A stretch of 64,000 nucleotides of DNA from Arenicola marina (Eukaryota; Annelida; Polychaeta; Arenicolidae), in contig OZ025248.1 of NCBI GenBank assembly GCA_964019135.1, positions 9,679,574 to 9,743,573 of the forward strand, written 5' to 3'. The notes beneath the pieces are model-generated. The model did not search any database. It was not told the origin of the DNA and saw only the letters and a program-made list of their open reading frames with translations. Below are positions 35,501-47,500 of the stretch, piece after piece (the stretch's first letter is position 1; the number at the start of each line of letters is the position of its first letter). The position numbers and the translations under genes were made by a program.

Positions 35501-35753
35501 TGTGTCGACTAGGTAGAACGGCAAGGTGTGTCGACTAGGTGGAGCGGCAAGGTATGTCGACTAGGTGGAGCGGCAAGGTGTGTCGACTAGGTAGAGCGGC
35601 AAGGTGTGTCAACTAGGTAGAGCGACAAGGTGTGTCGATTAGGTAGGGCGGCAAGGTGTGTCGACTAGGTAGAGCGACAAGGTGTGTCGATTAGGTAGGG
35701 CGGCAAGGTGTGTCGACTAGGTAGAGCGGAAAGGTGTGTCGACTAGGTGGAGC
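26503..35753. repeat. 26-bp satellite array, left part, about 355 units
   Basis: The unit is AAGGTGTGTCGACTAGGTRG followed by ARCGGC (26 bp). Variant units (TACAACGG, AGAATGG, AGGGGGG) recur at exact multiples of 26: distances of 130, 598, 520 and 468 bp were measured between TACAACGG units. Most units contain GTCGAC, a SalI site. Blocks of many units have themselves been duplicated, with spacing of about 2.2 kb in the right half. The 65-codon minus-strand frames are by-products of the repeat. Confidence 0.97.
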
Positions 35754-38282
35754 CCCGTGACAAACCTTGGATGACGTCACATATTAAGTGTCTTTTACTG
35801 CAAAGGGACAGAGTGCATAAGCGTTACGCAAAATGCCGTTCTAATCACGTTTTATACAATCAATACATAACAGTCCGAAGGGAAGCCCATATTGAAATCG
35901 ATAAGGCCAAGGAACTGTACTATTGGAAGATGGCCACTCGACTACAAGATCTCGCTACTACCAGTAAAGAATATTTTAAGCTTAGTAAGGTATTCTTCTC
36001 AGGTAAATCCAATTTTGGTATTCCCGCTATTGTTGAGAATGACAAAAGTTACACAGACCCCCTGTCTAAGGCAAATCTCTTTAATGACTTCTTTGCAGCA
36101 AATTCTACGCTACCTCCTCCCGACGATGGCTTCTCCTTGCCTCCTCTCTATTTTAAAACGAGTGATAAACTAAGCACAGTCCTATTCACAGCATCTAAGG
36201 TTTTCTCTGTTCTAAAACATCTCGATGTTAATAAAGCTAATGGCTGCGACTGTATCAGCAATCGCATGTTAAAGGAAGTAGCTGAAGTCATCGCTCTACC
36301 GTTAGCCGAGTTGTTTAATAAAAGCCTTGCCTCCCATAGTTTTCCGAGAGAATGGAAAACGGCAAACGTAACTCCTGTTTTTAAAAAAAATGGCAAAACC
36401 TCCAAGGATAACTACAGACCTATATCACTGTTATCTTGCGTCGGAAAGGTTATGGAACGCGTGGTTAACGATGATCTGTATGCGTACTTGTCCCGACGAA
36501 ACCTGCTGACATGGAGGAACTCTGGTTTTAAAAAGAACGACTCTACCGGCAACCAATTAACATTCCTTGTACATAAGATTTACTCTGCCTTTGAACGTAA
36601 CTAAGAATGTGTAATGGTATTTCTAGATGCATCAAAGGCGTTTGACAAAGTCTTCCACGATGGACTCCTTTTTAAACTGCAAAGCCTAGGTATTTCTGGA
36701 GACCTCCTTCGGTGGTTTCAAAGCTATCTCTGTGGACGTCACCAACGGGTTGTAATCGAGGGCGTGAGTTCTGACTGGAAAGAAATCAACGCCGGTGTTC
36801 CCCAGGGATCTATACTAGGCCCGCTATTGTTTGTAATTTACGTTAATGACCTAGTGGAAGACCTAGAATGCGACATTTTTCTGTATGCAGATGACACGTC
36901 CATGTTTTTCGTACTGGACAAGAATAATGATGTGTCTGCGATAAATCGTGATTTACATAAATTATCTAACTGGGCCGCACAGTGGAGAGTTACATTCAAT
37001 CCCTGCAAAAGTGTATATATGATCTTCAGTAAGACACTCCGTAGACCTACCGATTTGTCTTTGCTGTTAGGTTCTCAGGCTATCCAAAGAGTGTCCACGC
37101 ATTGTCACCTCGGTGTAACGCTTACTGATACCATGAAGTGGGATACCCATGTTAAGAATATCATAGCAAAAGCATCGAAATCTGTCATTATGTTAAAGCG
37201 TATGCCTAAACGAATAGATCGTCGTACTAAACTGTCCATATACAACGCTTATGTTAGACCTATCCTCGAGTATGCCACCCCAGTATTTCATGGTAATCTC
37301 ACCAAATGTCAGACTGGTAAACTGGAAAATGTCCAACGACAAGCCCTTCTCAGTGCTACGCGTGCCTACTCTTGTACCTCACATACTAATTTATTGCAGG
37401 AAGTTGGCGCCGAACCGCTTTATACTAGAAGAGAATACTTTTGCCTATGCCTATTATATAAAATGTTAACCGGTGCCACTCCGCAGTATCTCAGGACACT
37501 GGTTCCCCCACCCATTTCCGACGTGTCTCGGTATCCATTACGAAACAGCAATGATTTGTTCCAACCACGGTTGATGAAAACGTATTCTCGCAATTGCTTC
37601 TTGTGGAGGACGATCCGTGCTTGGAACAGACTGCCTGATGATGTAAGAGAATCTACATCCATTGACTGTTTCAAGTCTTCATATAAGACGTTATACTTTC
37701 AACCATGCAACAAGTTGTATAATATGTTCTCCGGGCACGGCGCCATCCAGCTTAGCAGACTGCGTATGGGCCTAAGTGGTCTCAAGAGCCACAGACACAA
37801 ATATGGTTTTGTTAGTGATAACATATGTGAATACTGTCTGACGCAACCTGAAGATACTATCCACTATATACTTAAGTGTCCGGCCTTTACAGCACACAGA
37901 AACCGACTTTGTGAAGACCTATCCTTTCTAGAACTGTGCAATGTAAGACTAATCACAACTACCAGAATTAATTGTGACATCCTATGCGACCTGCTCCTCC
38001 ACGGTTCATCTGCATTTACCATTGAAGATAACACATCAATGTTTCAATCTATTATGCGCTACATAGTCAGTACCAAACGTTTCTCGTGATAATCTTTTCC
38101 AAAGATGTCATACTGATTCTTGCCCTACTGTTCAATTATGTCACATGATTGATTTGTTTCTGTATTTGCATTGCTGTTGATCAAGTTACATTTCTGTTTG
38201 TTCTATCCGAGGTGAACATTAATATGTGAATTCGCTGTTGTGAACCTCGTAAAATAAATAAAGTTTATATAAAAAAAAAAAA
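35754..38282 (+). mobile_element. 5'-truncated non-LTR retrotransposon (Jockey/CR1-type) inserted in the satellite
   Basis: The satellite breaks at 35753 and resumes after a 12-base A tract (38271-38282). Between them is one reading frame to the stop at 38087-38089, broken only by TAA at 36602-36604, just before VFLDASKAFD. In order it has the endonuclease-RT linker (KPWMTSHIKCLLLQRDR), RT motifs NYRPISLLSCVGKVMER, FLDASKAFD, GVPQGSILGPLLF and FLYADDTSMF, thumb region LGVTLTDTMKWDTHV, and a C-terminal zinc-finger-like CEYCLTQPEDTIHYILKCP. The endonuclease and ORF1 are missing through 5' truncation. AATAAATAAAG precedes the A tract. One nonsense codon in about 780 implies a recent insertion that cannot move by itself. 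Clade placement beyond the Jockey/CR1 group is uncertain. Confidence 0.93.
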
Positions 38283-39860
38283 GGTGTGTCGATTAGGTAG
38301 GGTGGCAAGGTTTGTCGACTAGGTAGGACGGCTAGGTGTGGCCACTAGGTAGAGCGGCAAGGTGTGTCGACTAGGTAGGACGGCAAGGTGTGTCGACTAG
38401 GTAGAACGGCAAGGTGTGTCGACTAGGTAGAGCGGCAAGGTGTGTCGATTAGTTAGGGCGGCAAGGTGTGTCGACTAGGTGGAGCGGCAAGGTGTGTCGA
38501 CTAGATAGGGCGGCAAGGTGTGTCGACTAGGTGGAGCGGCAAAGTGTGTCGACTAGGTAGAGCGAAAAGGTGTGTCGACTAGGTAGAACGGCAAGGTGTG
38601 TCGACTAGGTGGAGCGGCAAGGTATGTCGACTAGGTGGAACGGCAAGGTGTGTCGACTAGGTGGAGCGGCAAGGTGTGTCGACTAGGTAGAGCGGCAAGG
38701 TGTGTCGACTAGGTAGAACGGCAAGGCGTGTCGACTAGGTGGAGCGGCAAGGTATGTCGACTAGGTGGAGCGGCAAGGTGTGTCGATTAGTTAGGGCGGC
38801 AAGGTGTGTCGACTAGGTAGTGAGGCAAGGTGTGTCGAGACGGTAGAGCGGCAAGGTGTGTCGACTAGATAGAGCGGCAAGGTGTGTCGACTAGGTGGAG
38901 CGGCAATGTGTGTCGGCCAGGTAGAGCGGCAAGGTGTGTCGACTAGGTAGGACGGCAAGGTGTGGTGACTAGGTAGGACGGCAAGGTGTGTCGACTAGGT
39001 AGGGCGGCAAAGTGTGTCTATTAGGTAGGGCGGGAGGGTGTGTCGACTAGGTGGAGCGGCAAGGTGTGTCGACTAGGTAGAGCGGCAAGGTGTGTAGACT
39101 AGGTAGAGCGGCAAGGTGTGTCGATTAGTTAGGGCGGCAAGGTGTGTCGACTAGGTAGTGAGGCAAGGTGTGTCGAGACGGTAGAGCGGCAAGGTGTGTC
39201 GACTAGATAGAGCGGCAAGGTGTGTCGACTAGGTAGAGCGGCAAGGTGTGTCGATTAGATAGAGCAGCGGCAATGTGTGTCGGCCAGGTAGAGCGGCAAG
39301 GTGTGTCGACTAGGTAGGACGGCAAGGTGTGGTGACTAGGTAGGACGGCAAGGTGTGTCGACTAGGTAGGGCGGCAAAGTGTGTCGATTAGGTAGGGCGG
39401 GAGGGTGTGTCGACTAGGTGGAGCGGCAAGGTGTATCGACTAGGTAGGGCGGCAAGGTGTGTCAACTGGACAGAGCGGCAAGGTGTGTCGAGTAGGTAGA
39501 ACGGCAAGATGTGTCGACTAGGTGGAGCGGCAAGGTGTGTCGACTAGGTAGAGCGGCAAAGTGTGTCGACTAGGTAGGGCGGCAAGGTGTGTCGACTAGG
39601 TAGGGCGGCAAGGTGTGTCGACTAGGTAGGGCGGCAAGGTGTGTCGAGACGGCAGAGCGGCAAGGTGTGTCGACCAGGTAGAGCGGCAAGGTGTGTCGAC
39701 TAGGTGGAGCGGCAAGGTGTGTCGACCAGGTAGAGCGGCAAGGTGTGTCGACTAGGTAGGGCGGCAAGGTGTGTCGACTAGGTAGGGCGGCAAGGTGTGT
39801 CAACTAGGTAGAGCGGCAAGGTGTGTCGATTATGTAGAGCGTTAAGGTGTGTCGACTAAG
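38283..39860. repeat. 26-bp satellite array, right part, about 60 units
   Basis: This continues the same 26-bp unit after the LINE insertion. Units here are more varied (for example GTCGAGACGGTAGAGC and GGCCAGGTAGAGC), and a block around 38.81-39.00 kb is repeated near 39.14-39.36 kb. The array ends at a 12-base G-run. Confidence 0.95.
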
Positions 39861-39865
39861 TGGGT

Positions 39866-40141
39866 GGGGGGGGGGGGTACCCCCTCTGAATCGCGAATCC
39901 GCCAGAATTAGGGACAGCAACATCGAATCTCCAAGATGAGAGGACATTTTAAACCTGGGCGCGAGAAAACACCTTAATGTTGATATCGCGAATATCGAGG
40001 AATTCCTATGCCGGATCGCAGTAAATAGGCAATGGTCTGTACGGATAACGGTCCCCCCAAAACTGCCAATAGCTTATCCCGAATCTGCAAAAATTCCTGG
40101 ATGCCAATCGCGGAGATCAGAAAAAGGTACCCCCCCCCCCC
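39866..40141. repeat. G-run/C-run bounded module with 16-bp inverted ends
   Basis: A run of 12 G followed by TACC (39866-39881) is matched at the far end by GGTA followed by 12 C (40126-40141), a perfect 16-bp terminal inverted repeat around 244 bp. It abuts the end of the satellite. Similar modules occur at 50696-51013, 53015-53167, 20099-20198 and 18999-19223. Confidence 0.7.
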
Positions 40142-41166
40142 GCCCTAAGTAGAGTGGTACAGTTATAGAGTGACTGGGTACCAGGTTTCAGTTGAACATA
40201 GGAGACATCAAATGCGACGGAAGTATTTTACATTCATCCACTGAAGTCACAGTCAAGTCTCGTCAAGTGACAAGGCGTGGCCCGCTGTGGCCCTGATGGG
40301 TGTGAATAACCTGTTCGTTGGTGATAAGAGCGGTTACTCCTAGCAACTCTGGCATTGCGCCCATCTCTATTGGACGACATCCATTGCATGATCGTGTATC
40401 CATTAAACAACGTTGGTGATGACTGCAAAATTTTATACGCGTTTTTTAACACTATGTTTTTAATATTATTTTACGTCATCGTTTCATTTTAAAATGGCTA
40501 GCATTCTAGGGTGTCTCATTATTGCTCGTCAAACGATGGGCATTATTGACGTTTCGCCTATTTAACCCCAATATAGATATAGAGACGTTTTAACCAAAAC
40601 GTATCTATCAATGCGTCCAGTTCATCTTTACGAAAAGTCTGTAAGTTATCCACCCATCAGACAAGGCGTCGATTACGATAGGGGTCGTTACAATGTTACG
40701 TGCGAGGCTTTGACGAAACACCCTCAGACAATATCACAACGCAATAATGCCCGGTCAAACCGACAGCAGACTTATGTAATGAAGTTAGAGACACGATAAA
40801 ACCATGTAGTTATCGCACTATCCATGCAGAGCGGGATTGCCAGGTGCGTAGAGACAATATCTGGCTGCATGTTTCAGTTGCCCACTCTCCCCCACGCGGG
40901 TCATGAACAGTTATCGTTGAAGCTGTGATCCCGAACGCGTTCGTCCACCACTGGGCGTGCCAGTCCGCCGAGTCCGCTCCGTGTCGACAGTTGTTTCACA
41001 CTTACTCACTAGGAGTAGGCTGCGATTATCCGCACTGCTCATTCATAAAACGTCCCACGCTGAGACATGTCTATAAATAAAATCATGGCCTCGTGAGGAT
41101 GATAAAAAAAAAATCTGAAATGTTGCCGTAGTTTGCATTTCTCTTGCAAGGCGTGGCCATATTGGG
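40142..41166. other. Intergenic upstream of the chitin-binding mucin
   Basis: No gene or RNA was recognised between the satellite edge and the mucin promoter. Small open frames at 40.23-40.45 and 40.61-40.80 kb lack support. Confidence 0.5.
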
Positions 41167-41175
41167 TTATATATA
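41167..41175 (+). promoter_or_regulatory. Candidate TATA box of the chitin-binding mucin
   Basis: TTATATATA lies about 95 bp upstream of a consensus donor (GGGAA/GTAAGT at 41270-41275). That donor would end a non-coding first exon of roughly 70 bp. A 5' UTR intron would then run to the acceptor TTTGCAG at 41491-41497. Confidence 0.4.
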
Positions 41176-41541
41176 CATTGTCACACGTCATCGGTGAACA
41201 GGGGCGAGAAGTATTTCAAGCGGATGCCTTCAGAGGCCATCCAGTCATTGTCACCAGATACGCCGGGAAGTAAGTTGTGTCAAGCATATTCGTATTACAT
41301 TAGTATTCACCATAACAGGTTTAAGATCAATTAGTAATTCGCGTGGGCTACCGCAAGACAACAAGCTCTCATTAAAGATTCGAATTTGTTATCAATCGCA
41401 TAAAAGCCGTCTGTTAAATATCGTTTGATTAACATTTCAACATTTCTAGAATAGAGTTCTAGCATCGCATTTATCAACAATTTTTATTTATTTGCAGGAA
41501 TAAATTAAAGTACATAATCGTGTCCGGAAGTGACGTTATTG

Positions 41542-44500
41542 ATGACGAACCTGATGAATGCCGGGACGAGTTATCTGTTCGTGGCTGCGATGTCTGTGAC
41601 GTATTGGCCGCTTTCTGTCGGCGGCACTGGCGAACGAGAGCTTCAATGTGAGATCTAGTTCACGTCCACATATGGATATATAGTCTATATATTATACACA
41701 TATTCGTTAACTACTTTCCCCAAGGATACATATCGTGGGATTCGCCTATAGCAGTGTTGTTGATGCCTATTGATATGTGTATGTTGTTATTCGGGGCATT
41801 CACATGCTTTAGGATACAAGGACGGCAATCTTTCCTTGGAGGCTACAGACTTTCATGTTTCATCTTTGTTTTTCACTAAAGTGATGTTCCGCCGCTTTGA
41901 TCGAGAAGACTGATTGTGACACAAAGTTCAATATAAAGTTGGTTTTTTTTTGTTAATTAATTTCACTTTTTTTTTACTCACTTGGTTTTAGTGTTGAACA
42001 TGCCCAGAAATGGCAACATCGACCCCTGCAACAAAGGCAGATATTGTGTGCCCCCAGCCACGACGTCCAATCCCGCTAACTGTTCCACGTACTTCTACTG
42101 CGAGCCGTCTGGGTGGAGGGAAATGCCCTGTCCCCGTGGCACGTTCTGGCACCACACTGAGGCGATGTGCCTCCAGACCACCACTGACTGTTTCCCGCCG
42201 TGTCCTCCCAATACGGAACCTACGACCCCACCACAGACAACCATTGCTCCAGGTAAGTGCTCTCAGTATTAATGCGAAACGTTTACGATTCCTAGAGGGC
42301 TTTACCCGACAGGAAAGACGCCGCTAAGTACAACCTCTCCGCACGGTGGCGCTACGCAAGCTCCGCTTTATCGCCGCTGTCAGCCGGGGGCAAATTTCAC
42401 AATTGTTGAAAAACGGTCAAATCAGCTGTAATTTTGGCAACATTATAATTCTCAATAATAAAACATAAAAATAACGGGCTCTGCATAGTTAATACAGCAA
42501 AAAACATCTCGTACCGCTTTGAAAAAATTATAATTGTGATTGAACTCTTTCTTTTCATCTCCTAAAACCGTGTGTTATTAGGCTCATTTTGTATGGCACT
42601 AATTTAGAACTGCACGGCGCATTTTTCCTATAAATTTGCGTAGCGCCACCCTGGCGAAAAGTAGGAAGTAGGCGACAACAGAGAGAGTAAATTGCCCCAT
42701 TTGTCTTCGTATTTCAAAAATGTTGCTTCTAGAAGGTTTCAAGGTATACCGTCCCCACCGGCAAGACGCCAATGATAACCAACCGGTTCTCCAGTGGAAT
42801 AATAAGAGAGTCTTTTTCCAAATTAAACCGCACAAAATACAGAAAACTAGAGAATAATTCAGCTACCCTGATGTTCATACTGCTTTTTATTTGTGTACTT
42901 TGCTTTAGGCGTGTGTCCCGGCGTGACTCGTCCTTGCAATCAAAGTCTATATTACGCTGACGCATCACACTGTCAGTATTACTATATCTGCAAGAGCGGC
43001 GATGAGCTGGACAGACGTAAATGCGCCAATGGACTGGTGTTTAACATCTACACGAACACTTGTACGTTTGTTGATGATAACTTTGAATGTGGAAATCGAT
43101 GTCAGCCTCGTATTGCTACATCATCCACAGTGACGGTAGAGAAGACTGAACCGTTAACTGTACCACCGACAAGCCAACCATCATCCATAGCGATCACTTC
43201 AGCCAAAGACCCCACATCAACTGGAAAACACACTTCAACCAGAGAATATACATCAACCAGAGAACCCAATTCAACCAGAGAATCCGCTTCAATGAGAGAA
43301 CTCACTTCAACCAGAGAACCTACATCAACCAGAAAATATACATCAACCGGAGAACCCACTTCAACCAGAGAACCCGCTTCAATGAGAGAACTCACTTCAA
43401 CCAGAGAGCATACATCAACCAGAGAACCCACATCAAACACAGAACCCACTTCAGCCAGAGAACTCGCTTCAACCAGAAAGCCTACATCAACCAGAGAATA
43501 TAAATCAACTAGAGAACCCACTTCAACTAGAGAACCCTCATCAACCAGAGAAGCCACTTCAACCAGAGAAGCCACTTCAACCAGAGAACTCACGTCAACC
43601 AGAGAACCCACTTCAACTAGAGAACCCTCATCAACCAGAGAAGCCACTTTAACCAGAGACCCCACTTCAACCAGAAAACCCACTTCAACAGAAGAACCTA
43701 CATCAAACAGGGAACCCACTTCAACTAGAGAACCCACTTCAACTAGAGAACCTACATCAACCAGAGAACTCACTTCAACCAGAAAACCAACATCAACTCG
43801 AAAACCCTCTTCAACCAGAGAACCCACTTCAACTAGAAAACCAACTTCAACCAAAGATCAGACATCAACTAGAGATCCCTCCTCTACTAGAGAGCCCTCA
43901 TCAACCAGAGAACCCACTTCAACTACAGAACCTACATCAATAAGAGAATATACATCTACAAGAGAATATACAGAACCTACATCAATAAGAGAATATACAT
44001 CTACAAGAGAATATACATCTACAAGAAAAGTCACTTCAACCAGAGAACCTACATCAACCAGAGCACCCTATTCAACTACGGAACCCACTTCAACCAGCGA
44101 ACCCACTACAACCAGAGATCCTACATCAACCGGAGAACCTACTTCAACTAGGGATCCCACATCACTCACAGCTACTTCAACCAGGGATCCCACATCACTC
44201 ACAGCCACTTCCTCCCACTCCACGTCACCCACCGAGACTTCACCCCACTCCTCATCATTCACAGAGACTTCATCCCACTCCACATCACCGAATGAGACTT
44301 CATCCAACTCCACATCACCGAAAGAGACTTCATCCCACTCCACATTACCCACATACACTTCATCCCACTCCCCATCACCCACAGAGACTTCATCCCACTC
44401 CCCATCGCCCACAGGGACTTCATCCCGCTCTCCGTCACCCACAGAGACTTCATCCCACTCCACATCACCCACAGAAACTTCATCCCACTCCCCATCACCC

Positions 44501-47500
44501 ACAGAGACTTCATCCCACTCCCCATCGCCCACAGGGACTTCATCCCGCTCTCCGTCACCCACAGAGACTTCATCCCACTCCACATCACCCACAGAAACTT
44601 CATCCCACTCCCCATCACCCACAGAAACTTCGTCCCACGCCACATCACCCACACAGACTTCATCCCACTCTATATCACCTACAGAAATTTCATCCCACTC
44701 CACATCACCCACAGAGACTTCATCCCACTCTACATCACCCACAGAAACTTCATCCCACTCTACATCACCCACACAGACGTCATCCCACTCTACATCACCC
44801 ACACAAACTTCATCCCACTCTACATCACCCACACATACGTCATCCCACTCTACATCACCCACACAGACTTCATCCCACTCTACATCACCCACAGAAATGT
44901 CTTCCCACTCCACATTACCCACAGAGACTTCACCCCACTCCACATCACCCACAGAGACTTCACCCCACTCCCCATCACCCACAGAGGCTTCACCCCACTC
45001 CCCATCACCCACAGAGACTTCACCGCACTCACCCTCACCCACAGAGACGTCACCCCATTCCCCATCACCCACATCACTCACAGCCACTTCCTCCCACTCC
45101 ACGTCACCCACCGAGACTTCACCCCACTCCCCATCATTCACAGAGACTTCATCCCACTCCACATCACCCACACAGACTTCATCCCACACTACATCACCCA
45201 CAGAAACTTCATCCCATTCCCCATCACCCACAGAGACTTCATCCCACTCCACATCGCCCACAGGGACTTCATCCCGCTCTCCGTCACCTACAGAGACTTC
45301 ATCTCGCTCTCCGTCACCCACAGAGACTTCATCCCACTCCACATCACCCACAGAAACTTCGTCCCACTCCACATCACCGACAGAGACTTCATCCCACTCC
45401 ACATTACCCACACACACTTCATCCCACTCTACATCACCTACAGAAACTTTATCCCACTCCACATCACCCACAGAGACTTCATTTCACTCCCCATTACCCA
45501 CAGAAACTTCGTCCCACTCCACATCACCGACAGAGACTTCATCCCACTCCACATCACCCACACAGACTTCACCCCACTCCCCATCATTCACAGAGACTTC
45601 ATCCCATTCCACATCACCGAAAGAGACTTCATCCAACTCCACATCACCCACACAGACTTCATCCCGCACCACATCACCCAAAGAAACTTCATCCCACTCC
45701 CCATCACCCACAGAAACTTCGTCCCACTCCACATCACCCACAGAGACTTCATCCCACTCCATATCACCCACACAGACTTCATCCCACTCTACATCACCTA
45801 CAGAAATTTCATCCCACTCCACATCACCCACAGAGACTTCATCCCACTCTACATCACCCGCAGAAACTTCATCCCACTCTACATCACCCACACAGACGTC
45901 ATCCCACTCCACATCACCCACAGAAACTTCATCCCACTCTACATCACCCACACATACGTCATCCCAATCTACATCACCCACACATACTTCATCCCACTCT
46001 ACATCACCCACACAGACTTCATCCCACTCTACATCACCCACACATACGTCATCCCACTCTACATCACCCACACATACTTCATCCCACTCTACATCACCCA
46101 CAGAAATTTCTTCCCACTCCACATTACCCACAGAGACTTCACCCCACTCCCCATCACCCACAGAGGCTTCACCCCACACCCCATCACCCACAGAGACTTC
46201 ACCCCACTCACCCTCACCCACAGAGACGTCACCCCATTCCCCATCACCCACATCACTCACAGCCACTTCCTCCCACTCCACGTCACCCACCGAGACTTCA
46301 CCCCACTCCCCATCATTCACAGAGACTTCATCCCACTCCACATCACCCACACAGACTTCATCCCACACTACATCACCCACAGAAACTTCATCTCACTCCC
46401 CATCACCCACCGAGACTTCACCCCACTCCCCATCATTCACAGAGATATCATCCCACTCCACATCACCCACACAGACTTCATCCCACACTACATCACCCAC
46501 AGAAACTTCATCTCACTCCCCATCACCCACAGAGACTTCATCCCACTCCACATCACCCACAGAAACTTCGTCCCACTCCACATCACCGACAGAGACTTCA
46601 TCCCACTCCACATTACCCACATACACTTCATCCCACTCTACATCACCCACAGAAACTTCATCCCACTCCACATCACCCACAGAGACTTCATCCCACTCCC
46701 CATTACCCACAGAAACTTCGTCCCACTCCACATCACCGACAGAGACTTCATCCCACTCCACATCACCCACACAGACTTCACCCCACTCCCCATCATTCAC
46801 AGAGACTTCATCCCACTCCACATCACCGAAAGAGACTTTATATAACTCCACATCACCCACACAGACTTCATCCCACTCCACATCACCCACAGAAACTTCA
46901 TCCCACTCCCCATCACCCACAGAGACTTCATCCCACTCCCCATCGCCCACAGGGACTTCATCCCGCTCTCCGTTACCCACAGAGATTTCATCCCACTCCC
47001 CATCACCCACAGAAACTTCGTCCTACTCCACATCACCCACAGAGACTTCATCCCACTCCATATCACCCACACAGACTTCATCCCACTCTACATCACCTAC
47101 AGAAATTTCGTCCCACTCCACATCACCCACAGAGACTTCATCCCACTCTACATCACCCGCAGAAACTTCATCCCACTCCACATTACCCACACACACTTCA
47201 TCCCACTCTACATCACCTACAGAAACTTCATCCCACTCCACATCACCCACAGAAACTTCGTCCCACTCCACATCACCGACAGAGACTTCATCCCACTCCA
47301 CATTACCCACACACACTTCATCCCACTCTACATCACCTACAGAAACTTCATCCCACTCCACATCACCCACAGAGACTTCATCCCACTCCCCATTACCCAC
47401 AGAAACTTCGTCCCACTCCACTTCACCGACAGAGACTTCATCCCACTCCACATCACCCACACAGACTTCATCCCACTCTACATCTCCTACAGAAACTTCT

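Noticed and set aside
26503..39860. Possible CRISPR-like array (short repeats at regular spacing)
   Set aside because: Repeats are directly contiguous at 26 bp with no unique spacers, and the genome is eukaryotic; it is a satellite.
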